Source: Sphaerulina vaccinii (taxonomy: Eukaryota > Ascomycota > Dothideomycetes > Mycosphaerellales > Mycosphaerellaceae). From it: DNA of 64,000 bases. The notes under the pieces were generated by a model. That model had not been told where the DNA came from and did no database searches. It saw only the letters and a program-made list of their open reading frames with translations. Shown here piece after piece: positions 1 through 9,266 of the stretch. The position numbers and the translations under genes were made by a program. The stretch lies in NCBI GenBank assembly GCA_022570795.1, contig JAKUDP010000002.1, forward strand, positions 1,984,001 through 2,048,000, given 5' to 3'. Every line of letters begins with the position of its first letter. Position 1 is the stretch's first letter.

Positions 1-684
1 GGCGTTGATGGTATCAAACGCGGAGTATCCCTAGCTGGCGTCCAGAACCTTCGCAGCCAGCACGATATCTCGGCTCCTTCAGTCCTCAAGACATCGTTAG
101 CGCTCCTCAACGCTCACTACACCAAAACAAAGAATGCTGTGTTTACAAACTACGAAGCCGGGAGAGATTGGGCTTTCCCAGAACCTTGGATCGCGGAGTT
201 GCTGCCAAATGTCATGAATGTGAATGGTCCGACACTCGAGGCAGTGTTGAACAACATCTCCGTTGATGACTCCGAAACCTGCCTAGATATGATGAAGAGA
301 ATCCACGAAGAACAGAAGCTGCTCACCAAGCATGCTCATGCTCCACTTCTGGACATACAGCAACGGCTGGGTGAGGATGGCACGGATATGATCGATATTA
401 TGCGTCGGCAGATCTTCAACTGGCTTCCAGGTCTCAAGAGCGATATGCAGGAGCCGGAGGACTCGCCCCTGAAACGAATTCAGATGCAATCTCGGAGCGA
501 TGTTGGGTTGCTGTGGAATTGTGGTATGATCGGTGATACTTTTCAGGTGACTGCGAGTTATGATGATGCGCAGTTGAGGGCTGCGGAGGTGGAGGAGGCT
601 GTTGCGAAATGGTTTGAGATTTCGATCTGGATGACGGATGCCGCGAATTGGGGGAGGCCGGTCGGGGAGTGTGTTGACGCGTAA
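1..684 (+). CDS. Condensation-domain-like protein, 3' end (5' truncated by window)
   Basis: The frame is open from base 1 to the TAA at 682-684 (227 codons), so the true start lies upstream. The segment resembles the C-terminal half of an NRPS-type condensation/acyltransferase fold. A 'TNYEAGRDW' strand is followed about 30 residues later by 'VNGPTLEAVLNNI', which matches the spacing of the GR...GPT segment in fungal condensation domains. The end, 'ASYDDAQLRAAEVEEAVAKW', resembles the last strand and helix of that fold. The active-site HHxxxDG would lie upstream, so activity cannot be judged. It could be the terminal domain of an NRPS or a free-standing acyltransferase. The family call is inference from pattern only. 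Confidence 0.55.
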   Translation, partial: GVDGIKRGVSLAGVQNLRSQHDISAPSVLKTSLALLNAHYTKTKNAVFTNYEAGRDWAFPEPWIAELLPNVMNVNGPTLEAVLNNISVDDSETCLDMMKRIHEEQKLLTKHAHAPLLDIQQRLGEDGTDMIDIMRRQIFNWLPGLKSDMQEPEDSPLKRIQMQSRSDVGLLWNCGMIGDTFQVTASYDDAQLRAAEVEEAVAKWFEISIWMTDAANWGRPVGECVDA

Positions 685-1022
685 GGACGTCTTGACGTGT
701 ATAGAGATAGAAATGGAGGTAGAGAAGACGACTCCGTATCTTGAGACTGCGCTGTAATCTAGATTCCAAGTGTTTGCTGAGTCGTCATCGAGGTCATTTG
801 GCTGAAGTGAAGTGCAAGCTTTCGGCCACAACTTTCTTGCTTTTACAACATAGCACAAAACAACACTGCACAGCACATCGAAATATGTACCAGTTCCAAC
901 ACCCCCAGCCAGCCAGAAGAAACGATCTGGGTCCAAATAGCAGAGCGTACGGCTGCAGGCAGGGCGTCTTCGTCTCACGCGCGCCTTGGGATCCACCGCC
1001 GCCCACGATTCCCTCCGCGACA
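685..1022. other. Intergenic, 338 nt
   Basis: This lies between the condensation-like stop and the BTB start. It is the presumed terminator of the former and promoter/leader of the latter. I see no other element. Confidence 0.5.
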
Positions 1023-1937
1023 ATGGCTGCCACAACCTCGTTTGGACGCATGGGCGCCGAACTAGACCAAGTACTGATGTCGCTTTTGGACGCCAGGTTC
1101 AAGCTGAACAATCTGCCAACTCCTCACGCCGCCACCGCAAGCGCCCCACTGGATGCAGAGATCTCGAGACTCGAGAACAGGAAGATAGAGCTCGAGGCAC
1201 AACTGACACGGAACTCAACCTTGCCACCATGTTACACTCGCGTCGAACTGCAGCGGTATGTGCTCGGACAACAACACACTCGTAGACGCCACTGACTTCT
1301 TGAAGGATGTACGACTCCCCAGTGCTTTCGGACGTGGTGATCTGCTTCGGAGACCGCAAGATCCACGCCCACAAGCTCATTCTGAGCATGGCTTCTGAGT
1401 ACTTTCGGTCAGCCTTTACAGGAAACTTCGTGGTAAGTGCCAGGCAGCGAGGGCATACAACTATGTGTATATTTACTAAACACACCCCAGGAGTCCAAGA
1501 GCGGCCAGCTTGAGCTATTCGACGACGACGAAGATGCGCTCACTGGAATGCTCAAATACATCTACGGACAGGATCCTTTCCAAGGACGAAGTGACGGCAT
1601 CGTCACTTGGCTGAGCATATACTACGATGTGAGACTCTTTGAAGTCGCTGGCAAGTATCAGCTCAATGATCTCGTTCGCGTGGCCAGCGAGAAAGTCAAG
1701 GAGAAGCTCATTTCGCAGTGGGAGCACGCGTCGTTTCCGCGCTTGCTGCGTACGATCTATGTTGAGACGCCTGCACACGGCGGGCAATTACGTGATGGGG
1801 TGAAGGAAGTCTGTTGTAAGCACATCGGTGTGCTGATGCAGAAGAAGGACTTCAGAGAGGCAATGCTTGAGTTGCCGGATTTGATGTTCGATCTCCTCGC
1901 TGTGGTAGGGCAAGAGCAGGTCCGTCTTGCGGCATAA
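1023..1937 (+). CDS. BTB/POZ domain protein
   Basis: The model joins 1023-1255, 1306-1432 and 1491-1937 (268 aa). Both introns (50 and 58 nt) have GTATGT/GTAAGT donors, and intron 2 has a 'TTTACTAAA' branch region. The start is the first ATG of the exon. After an N-terminal helix (residues ~30-60, 'ISRLENRKIELEAQL') comes a BTB fold: 'SDVVICFGDRKIHAHKLIL' (~83-101), 'YFRSAFTGNF', then 'DALTGMLKYIYG'. Fungal BTB proteins of this size usually act as homodimerising or Cul3-adaptor-like modules, but no partner domain is visible. The C-terminus ('CCKHIGVLMQKKDFREAM') has a degenerate copy directly downstream. The biological role is unknown. Confidence 0.88.
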
Positions 1938-1954
1938 AACTGTGCGACCGAGTG

Positions 1955-2116
1955 GAGATCACTGTGAGCGAGTCCGTGGTGGACGACGTTCTTTCGACGA
2001 AGACGAGCGCGATAGAGGTCTGCCAGAAGCACATGGAGAAGCTGAAAGAGAGGCAGGATTTCAGGGAACTCCTGTATGAAGTGCCAGAACTGGCTTTGGA
2101 CATCGTCGTCGGATGA
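1955..2116 (+). pseudogene. Decayed partial copy of the BTB protein C-terminus
   Basis: Just 17 nt after the BTB stop, in another frame, lies an open 53-codon stretch ending in TGA at 2114-2116. It contains 'VCQKHMEKLKERQDFREL', followed by 'YEVPELALDIVVG'. This aligns with the neighbour's 'VCCKHIGVLMQKKDFREAM' and 'LELPDLMFDLLAVVG'. No BTB core or start codon accompanies it, so it looks like the remnant of a tandem duplication. It could alternatively be a second, alternatively spliced 3' exon of the same gene. Confidence 0.6.
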
Positions 2117-2226
2117 GTAGATCCCTCGATGGTGGCAAGGCCGTGGACGGTTTCCAACAGATCATTGCGAATGTGAAGAGTGCCTTCTTGAGCGTGGTCG
2201 GATCATGCGAAGAACACTGTGGCTAG

Positions 2227-2657
2227 TCATTGGAGTTGTCTTCCTGTATCGTTCGCAGCAGCGTCAGACTGCGAAAGCGCCTCGCCGACGAGGACGTGTT
2301 GCAGAGGCGAATTGAGAAGATCAATTTGGCCTACAAGAGCTGTGGTAGCTTTCTTTGGGTCGGACATGGCGATAGACTTCGATACTGCAGCGAAATGAAG
2401 GTGGCTGGGATGTCTCCACTTCTGCCCCTGATGCTTTTCGATGCAGTTTGCACTGGTCTCCAGCTCTCCAAGTACGATGGTGATAAATCCACTTCCACCG
2501 AGAGCTCGACTGGAAGACGAAGCAACAAGCAACTGGTGAAGTGAAAAAGATGAGGCAGCCTCACGAGTTGTAGGCTCGTCGGATCCTGCGAAGTCTTCTT
2601 CCGGAGCTGATTGATACAAGCTTCTCGTAGCGTGTCAATTTGGCGACCTGCTTCCAT
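2227..2657 (-). CDS. Possible small uncharacterised gene (weak)
   Basis: An ATG at 2657 opens 'MEAGRQIDTLREACINQLRK', which looks like a natural amphipathic N-terminus. A second frame runs to the stop at 2227 ('KKATTALVGQIDLLNSPLQ'). Joining them needs an intron starting at the GTGAGG after codon 31. The nearest in-phase acceptor gives only 32 nt, which is short for this genome. I do not recognise the product. It may be a real small gene with a different splice pattern or simply chance ORFs. Confidence 0.2.
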
Positions 2658-3223
2658 TTTGGGTAGTTTGTTTGGAAACGCGTAAAAAAAGGCGCAGGGC
2701 CGTCATGCATGTGATACCACCCTAGTCGGCCAATGATCGATTTACACGATGGTGAGTGGGACTCTTACGAAGACCATTTTCATCAGAGCGACTGATGCAG
2801 AAGTGATGGCTGGGGGTGCAAGCAGTCTTTGGCACGATCGTTGCACGCAACGTGCTGCTGGCAAAGCTGGGTGAACAGTTGGTACGGGCTGTGGTCCAGT
2901 GCGAGAAAATCGGTGGCTGATCGCCGAGGCTGGGTCGTTGTAGCAACTTAGCGCTGTTGACTTCATGGATGTAGCTCCCTAGTATGAAAGCACGCGCCAA
3001 CGTCCTCTCTCCCTGTTCTTTCCAATCACCACCTTGTCCTCGCTCTGACGAACAACAACACATACCAGGCCACGTACCGTACAAGAGCAGTCTGCGTTGT
3101 CCCCATCTCCGCAATTCTCTCACCATTACCCATCCTCCCTCTTCTCCAGACCAGACACGCTTTGCTTGTCGTCCTTCCATCTCTCGGGGTTTGGAAGGCT
3201 GATCAAGCGAGCTAATCGCCACG
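2658..3223. promoter_or_regulatory. hex1 promoter and pyrimidine-rich leader
   Basis: The stretch from about 2995 to 3190 is rich in CT runs (for example 'CCTCTCTCCCTGTTCTTTCC' and 'CCTCCCTCTTCTCCAG'), typical of strong fungal promoters and 5' leaders. It holds one ATG-initiated ORF (2984-3202) in the hex1 frame that is closed by TGA, so it would act as a uORF. Confidence 0.45.
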
Positions 3224-4927
3224 CTGGATTACGACGCACGCGTTCCGTGAGTGTTATCGTGTCAAACAGCAGTACTTGCAGCATCTTCAGCTAACAGATT
3301 CGCCTCCCAGAGTCCCGTTCAGCGTCTTCCCATCCACCTACAGAAACGAGAAGACTTCAGAAACTGAGGTCAAGACTGACGAGCGAATCACTGTCCAAGG
3401 CGCTGGACGGGAAGATCGACAAGACAGACCATCAGGCCCTTCCCGTCGAGACGACCGCTACCGCGAAGACATCCGCATCACCGAAGAAGACAGATATCGC
3501 AGAGGCGGCAGACAAGCAGACATCCGCATTCACGAGGAGCAATACTCGGGAGCCGGACGCCAGCACGACAGCAACGTCAACGTAGACGTCGATATCCACC
3601 GCGAGCGGTAAGTCACATATCCTACTTCGCCTACAACATCACTTCTCCTGCATTTCCAGCACTGGCACAGCACAGCACAGCAGTTGTCCACGCAGTCTGC
3701 TCAGCTCGTCAGCTCGTGTTCGCCTGCTTGGGTTCCACTCTGACGCTCCACCCATGCAAAACATATCCCCCTGAGGCGCCCTTGGCAAACATGCTACGCA
3801 ACTAGTCTCTGCTAGTGTGTGGTCGCCCAAGCAACAGCAACGCATCAGTTCTCACCGACCTTCCCTGCTGTCCATCAAAGCTCACTTCATCATCACTACT
3901 GTCGTGTCACACAGCCACTGACATCTCATCTTCCATCAGCTACCGCGAGCCATACCAACGTTACGCCGACGCTCAGATCAACGTTGAGGACCGTGTCTAC
4001 GAAACACGTCACACTCCAGGAACTCAGATTGATCTCGACTCTCGCATCGACATTGCTGAGAGAGACTTCCGTGACCGCACAACCCCATTCGCAGAGGAGT
4101 ACAGATCTTCTCGTGTTTGGCAAGACAAGTCTACCTACCCACGCCAATACCCAGCTGAAGGTTACGCCGAGCGTGACCCAGTTGAGTTCGACCAACAAGT
4201 AAAGGTCGAGGAGCGTACCGTTGACGGACACTCCGAACACAAGCACAAGAGGGACATGGGATATTACGACGAAGACGGACAGTACCACTCATTCCGCCAC
4301 GGAGTTCGTCGCGCCGCAGACCGCATCTTGCACCCATTTGAGTCTCACCACCACCACCACTCACACCACGACGAAGGCCGCACTGAACGTGTCGAAGAAG
4401 ACATTGTCGTCAAGGACCGCGAAATCACCATGTCTGCACCACGTGGAAGCTCCTACCGTGCTACCCGCTATGCGGGCACGCCAAACACCATCACCATTCC
4501 ATGCCACCACATCCGCATTGGAGACCTTTTGATCCTGCAAGGCCGCCCTTGCCAGGTCATCCGCATCACCACCTCTGCACAGACTGGCCAGCACCGCTAC
4601 CTTGGTGTTGACCTCTTCACTAAGCAACTTCACGAGGAGAGCTCTTTCGTCAGCAACCCAAGCCCATCAGTGGTTGTTCAGAACATGGTCGGTCCTGTCT
4701 TCAAGCAGTATCGCGTCCTCGATATCCGTGATGACGGCGCCGTTGTCGCCATGACTGAGACCGGTGATGTCAAGCAAGGCCTTCCAGTCCTTGACCAGAG
4801 CAACTTGCTCAACCGCCTCCAGGACTCTTTCAACAACGGCCGTGGCAGCGTCCGCGTGCTTGTTATCAGCGATGAGGGCCGTGAGCTTGCTGTCGACTAC
4901 AAGGTTGTCCACGGCAGCAGATTGTAG
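3224..4927 (+). CDS. hex1: Woronin-body major protein HEX1
   Basis: The C-terminal ~145 residues are an eIF5A-like fold, from 'TITIPCHHIRIGDLLILQGR' to the final 'VVHGSRL'. SRL is a PTS1, and the protein self-assembles into the septal-pore plug in peroxisome-derived Woronin bodies. The coding exons read as 3311-3607 and 3940-4927, with a GTAAGT donor and a 332-nt intron. A 5' exon ending at 3246 fits the frame (intron 3247-3310). The upstream exons encode a charged, repetitive N-terminal extension ('SRIDIAERDFRDR' and similar) with no in-frame ATG before 4256. A CTG at 3224 is the candidate start of a 435-aa form. The ATG at 4256 ('MGYYDEDGQYHSFRHG') would give a 223-aa form with a His-rich stretch. 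HEX1 transcripts are alternatively spliced in other fungi. The identity is secure; the 5' end is not. Confidence 0.93.
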
Positions 4928-4931
4928 AAAG

Positions 4932-4984
4932 GTGAGCTTATTCTTTCTCTATCACGGTGTCATACACGCTAACATGCCATCCAG
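4932..4984 (+). other. Probable 3'UTR intron of hex1
   Basis: A 53-nt segment begins GTGAGC, four bases after the hex1 TAG. It has a CGCTAAC branch-like site and ends CCAG, matching the other introns of the window in length and signals. It lies outside the coding region. Confidence 0.5.
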
Positions 4985-5407
4985 TATGAGAGTACATGAC
5001 ATGCATAGTCTAATGCCACAAACACGAAAAGTCATTTGGAGCGACGTTCACGATTCGAATTACGCCTCTTGATGTACCATTAGGACATTCAATATCCTGT
5101 AATGGAACACCACTGAGGCGCTATGGGCGTGCTGTGCATAATGCAGAATAGGAACAGGAGGAGTAGAAATTGGACAAACTGTTCATAGTACGTATATACG
5201 TATTGCAGAATGAATTGGCCTGAACGAATGACACTGCTTCCACATCTCGTCCACCACGCGTCGCAAGTGATGTCAAAAACCGACAACACAACAACAGCTT
5301 AAGCTTTCCGCATGCGCGAGGTACGCGACATCGTCCTGGGCGGGGTCACCTCAGATCATCACCCTAGACGATATATACGTACCACGGCTATGCCGATGGC
5401 GTCGCTC
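4985..5407. other. Intergenic, hex1 3' flank and upstream promoter of the oxygenase gene
   Basis: There is no coding potential. A CGG-N5-CCG pair (5385-5395), a pattern seen in Zn2Cys6 operators, lies about 100 nt before the oxygenase ATG. Confidence 0.4.
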
Positions 5408-5430
5408 GAGGTGCAGATGAATTGCACCTC
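5408..5430. promoter_or_regulatory. Perfect 8+8 inverted repeat in the oxygenase promoter
   Basis: GAGGTGCA is followed by 7 nt and then TGCACCTC, centred about 80 nt upstream of the ATG at 5498 and just upstream of a TATTTAA box. The size and position suit a dimeric transcription-factor site. The factor is unknown. Confidence 0.45.
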
Positions 5431-5449
5431 ATGCTGCGTCCTTGTCGAG

Positions 5450-5456
5450 TATTTAA
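5450..5456 (+). promoter_or_regulatory. TATA-like box of the oxygenase gene
   Basis: TATTTAA lies 41 nt before the ATG at 5498, at the end of the intergenic region. This is position-based inference only. Confidence 0.35.
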
Positions 5457-5497
5457 CGTCCTGTATAACACTCACATTGTAGCACACAGCCACGGAC

Positions 5498-6665
5498 ATG
5501 GGCTCCATCGAAGAACCCGAGGATCTGGTCTTTGAGTACTTGCCTCCGTTCCCAGACGGGGTACCGACTGCTCCTCTGCTTCGAGTTAGCTTGAAGAAAC
5601 TCCTTGACGGCGATGCGAAAGAAGACGAGAAACTGTGGCGAGCTTGCTGTGACTTGGGGTTCTTCTATCTTGATCTTCGCGACAACACTGGCGGCGACGA
5701 ACTTCTCGCGAGCGCGAATCAGCTATTTCAGTTGGGCAGTGAAGTGTTTAATCTGCCACTTAAAGAGAAGCTCAAGTATGATTTGATGAGTGAGGGTAGC
5801 TATTTCGGATATAAAGGCTATGGAGCTGGAGTCATTGATAAGAAAGGTACACAAGATCGGAACGAGTTCTGGAATGTGAGTAAGGATGATATCTTGGGTC
5901 TTTCGGAGCCTGTCAGGAATCCGAAACTGCTGCAGGGCGAGGCAACGAGAGGGTTGATCAAGGGTTATATGGTAAGGAGTCATGAGATTGTTACTTTGAT
6001 CTTGGAGAGACTGAACAAGAGGCTTGAGCTGCCGGATGATACATTGCAAGGTCTGCATCGATTGGAAGGTGCGAGTGGCGATCAGATGAGATGGGTGAAG
6101 TCTCCGCCGCAGAAACAGGATGATCGACGAACTGCGCTGGGTGAACATACCGATTTTGGGTCTGTGACTGTACTGTTCAATCGGTTGGGAGGGTTGCAGG
6201 TACTTCCACCTGCTAGCAATGGTATGAAAGAAGAATGGGCATATGTGAAGCCACTCAAAGGACACTGTGTTGTCAACCTAGGTGATGCAATGGTTAAGTT
6301 CACAGCTGGGGTTCTGAGGAGTAATGTGAGTATGACCTATGATTCGATGAGATTGGAAACTGACCACGTTATAGCTACACAGAGTTGTCAATCCACCAGG
6401 TGCACAGCAGGATTCCACGCGTTACAGTCTGGTGTATTTCAACCGCCCTGAAGACGATGTTGTCTTGAAAGTTCTCGATGGTAGCCCATTGATTGACGCT
6501 GAACGGGCGCAGGACCCTAGTGTTGATGAAGGGGAAGCTATCAGTGCCAAACAGTGGATCTTGAACAGAGCGATGGGAAGGCGCGCTGGTGGAGATTGGT
6601 CAAAAGGTCAAGGTACCGATCAGGACAGAATTGAAAAGAGAGATAGTGGGATGGCTGCTCGATAG
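5498..6665 (+). CDS. 2-oxoglutarate/Fe(II)-dependent dioxygenase (IPNS-like)
   Basis: The model joins 5498-6325 and 6375-6665 (372 aa; 49-nt intron, GTGAGT donor). The N-terminal DIOX_N region contains 'LWRACCDLGFFYLDLRD'. The catalytic core shows the iron ligands in 'GEHTDFGSVTVLF' (HxD) and a distal His at the start of exon 2 ('LHRVVNPPG'), followed by the 2OG-binding RxS in 'TRYSLVYFNRP'. Family members hydroxylate, desaturate or cyclise small molecules in the cytosol; the substrate cannot be read from the sequence. It converges with the transporter gene, with only 122 nt between the stops. Its promoter carries an inverted repeat and a TATA-like box. Confidence 0.92.
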
Positions 6666-6787
6666 TCAATGACTCTGTTTCTGAAAGCATAGAACGCACG
6701 ACATGGATGGCAGCGTGGGAGAGTCGCTGAGAGCAAAGTCAGATGCTGTCGCTGTCTATGTATATCCTGTATCGAGGAATAGTCTTA

Positions 6788-8660
6788 TCAACCCCGAGCT
6801 ACCATACCAGTCCAACCATTCGCCGTGTTCCTCGCTAGATCGTCTCTGTCAGCCTCCCTGTCAGCCTCCCTATCCGCCTCCTCGACATGATCTGCCTCGT
6901 CATCGAGACTCTTTCGGTATGCTTCTCCGTTCTCCTCGCTTCGCCCATACTGAAGCTCCTTCGCACGACTCTTCCCAGGAATAGTATCTCTAAGAGCACC
7001 CTTGGTGATGTTGCCCTCGAACAGCAAGTGAATGCTCTCAAGAGGCACGCCTTTCGTTTCTGGGACACAGAAGATTGTGTATATCACCATCAGGATGCAG
7101 CACCCGCCAAATAGCAAGAACGTGCCATAGGTGATATCAGCCAGCATGATAGGTGTAATCTTCGCAATGACGAAATTAAACAGCCACTGTGTCATCAGGG
7201 CACCGGCCATGACCAGAGACCTGACATGGTTCGGAGCGCACTCTGCTGAGAGAACGAAAGCAATAGGACCCCAGCCGAAGCTGTAGAACACCACGAAGAG
7301 GTAGACGCAGATGATCGCGAAAATGCTGTGGCCGTCGAGGCCGCCGCCTGTTGATGGATGCACTGCCTGGTTGATACCGATGTAGAACATCGCGAATGCT
7401 TGGCCAAGACCGCCGATGATCAAAGACCACTTGCGGCCGAGTTGTTCTGTAGCAAATAGAAGACCGAGGGCCGTGATGACCACTTTTACCACACCGTAGA
7501 TTCCGGTGGCGAACAAGCCTGAGGAAGTGCCAGTAAGTCCAACAGACTTGAAGATTTGAGGACTGTAGTAGTTGATAGAATTCGTGCCAGTCCTACAAGA
7601 GAGTTAGTGCATGTTCTGGACCTCTGGAACGCTTCACTTACCATTGCTGGAAGAACATGAGTGTAACAGCCATCATGAATGTATAGAATGTCTTGGAGCT
7701 ACTGCAGGTCGCTTTCATCTGAGCTAAAAGTGGCATCTTTTCGTGGCCATTGAAGTCATCGACGATATCTTCTAGCTCCCGATCGACCAGAGGCGACGAA
7801 AGTGGCAGCGAGCGAACGGTGGAGAGTGCATTTCGTGCAGCTTCAATCTTGTTCTTCTCGACCAGCCAGCGCGGTGATTCGTTTTGGAATAGGATGCCAA
7901 TAAGAAGGATTGCTCCTGGGAGGATCTGTAGGGCGAAAGGAATTCGCCACTGAGAAGAACTTGTGGAAGAGACCGACTGGTTTACTCCGAAATTTACGAA
8001 GTAGGATATCATGATTCCAGTGACGTTGAAAAGCTGCATGCAGCCAATGCATCTCCCCCGGATCTCCTTGTTGGCGTTCTCTCCAATGTAGCTTGGGACA
8101 ACGGCAGATATCAATCCGACTCCAAATCCGCCAATGACTCTGCCCACATATAGTTCGGTCAGACTTGTAGTATGCAGACCAGCACATGTCTGAATGATGC
8201 TCCCGATGATGAAGATGATGTCCGCGAAAATCAAGGCCTTCTTTCGTCCAAAGGTATCGCTAACGTAGAACGAGGACATGGCGCCGAAGAAACAACCAGC
8301 TTGAAGGACAGAGACAATGTTTCCAGAAAGATTGGCATACGCTGGATCGTCCTCGCTCATCCCGAAGCTGTTCTGGAAACTTGTCATCGTGAGGACACCT
8401 CCTATCAGGCCTGTGTCCCAACCGAAGAGCATGCCTCCAAAGGACGCGACTATCGTGAGCAGATATGCTCGACGATACTGCACAAAGTCTTGCCATATCG
8501 TGGCCGGTTTTGTGTTGGCCATGCTTGGATGATTTAGTGCTTCGTACTCTCCTCCTTCAAGTGTGCTTCGAAACAATCTGCTCCAGATCCTGGAAATCTT
8601 GCGTGCTGGTCTCTTCTGCCTCTTCTTCCAGCTGGGCATCAGAGACTTCAAGTACTCCAT
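6788..8660 (-). CDS. MFS sugar/quinate-type transporter
   Basis: The model is complement(6788-7592, 7642-8660), 607 aa, with a 49-nt intron after 'MFFQQ(W)'. Signatures of the sugar porter family are visible: 'VGRVIGGFGVGLISAVVPSY', 'NESPRWLV', 'GTNSINYYSPQIF' and 'SRAKELQYG'-like tail sequence, with twelve hydrophobic segments. 'YFVNFGVN' before 'QWRIPFALQ' is most like quinate/hexose permeases. A start at the second Met (8522, 'MANTKPATIW') would give 561 aa, the usual family length, and is perhaps likelier. The C-terminal tail has a short acidic tandem repeat (ADRE, three times). It sits in a block with an oxygenase, a dehydrogenase and a regulator, which suggests uptake of their substrate. 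Confidence 0.93.
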
Positions 8661-9266
8661 GCGAAGGATCGCACGAGGACGGGCTCAAAGCCCGCTCAAT
8701 CTGCTGTCACCGTACCATTGAATCCACTCTCGTGCAGATCTGGTCGGGCAGTGTGGAGAGTGGAGACTCCGCGTGGAGTGGTTGAGCCAAATGAAGCTTG
8801 TGATGTCTTCGACACGACATGTGACATGATGGAGTCCTGTACGTTGTCGGCGTTTGCGGAATCGTCTCATTTTCTGGTTGGCCACTTCGACTGCGGAAAT
8901 CTGCCGACTGCTTGAGCCGCATCCACTTGGCTAAATTTGCATGTGTTCAATTGCCGATATGCCCCTCCACCTACGGCCGAGACGATGGTGTCAGCGACGA
9001 AAGAATGCAACTGGGAACTGTCTCTAGACACTCTTGATGTGCAGTAGGAAGGACCAAAATGATGCACTTTCGCACAGTGTTTCTGATGGGCCGGAGGTTC
9101 CGCAGTCTCAGAGATTGCTGTCATGACTTCGCAGGATCTATGAAGTGCCCCCACTATGCTATAACCGATGGGACTCAATCGCGTCTCCCTCCGTTTCTCT
9201 GGTAAGAGTTGAGTAACGCGTGGTGTCCATGTCAGCTCAGTCAGAAGAAGGTCGCAGACACATCAT
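8661..9266. other. Intergenic, transporter promoter and dehydrogenase 3' flank
   Basis: There is no coding potential. A perfect 6+6 inverted repeat CGGGCT-CAA-AGCCCG (8680-8694) lies 20 nt before the longer transporter ATG. Confidence 0.4.

Noticed and set aside
5723..6265. 180-codon minus-strand ORF
   Set aside because: Antisense shadow of the 2OG oxygenase exon.
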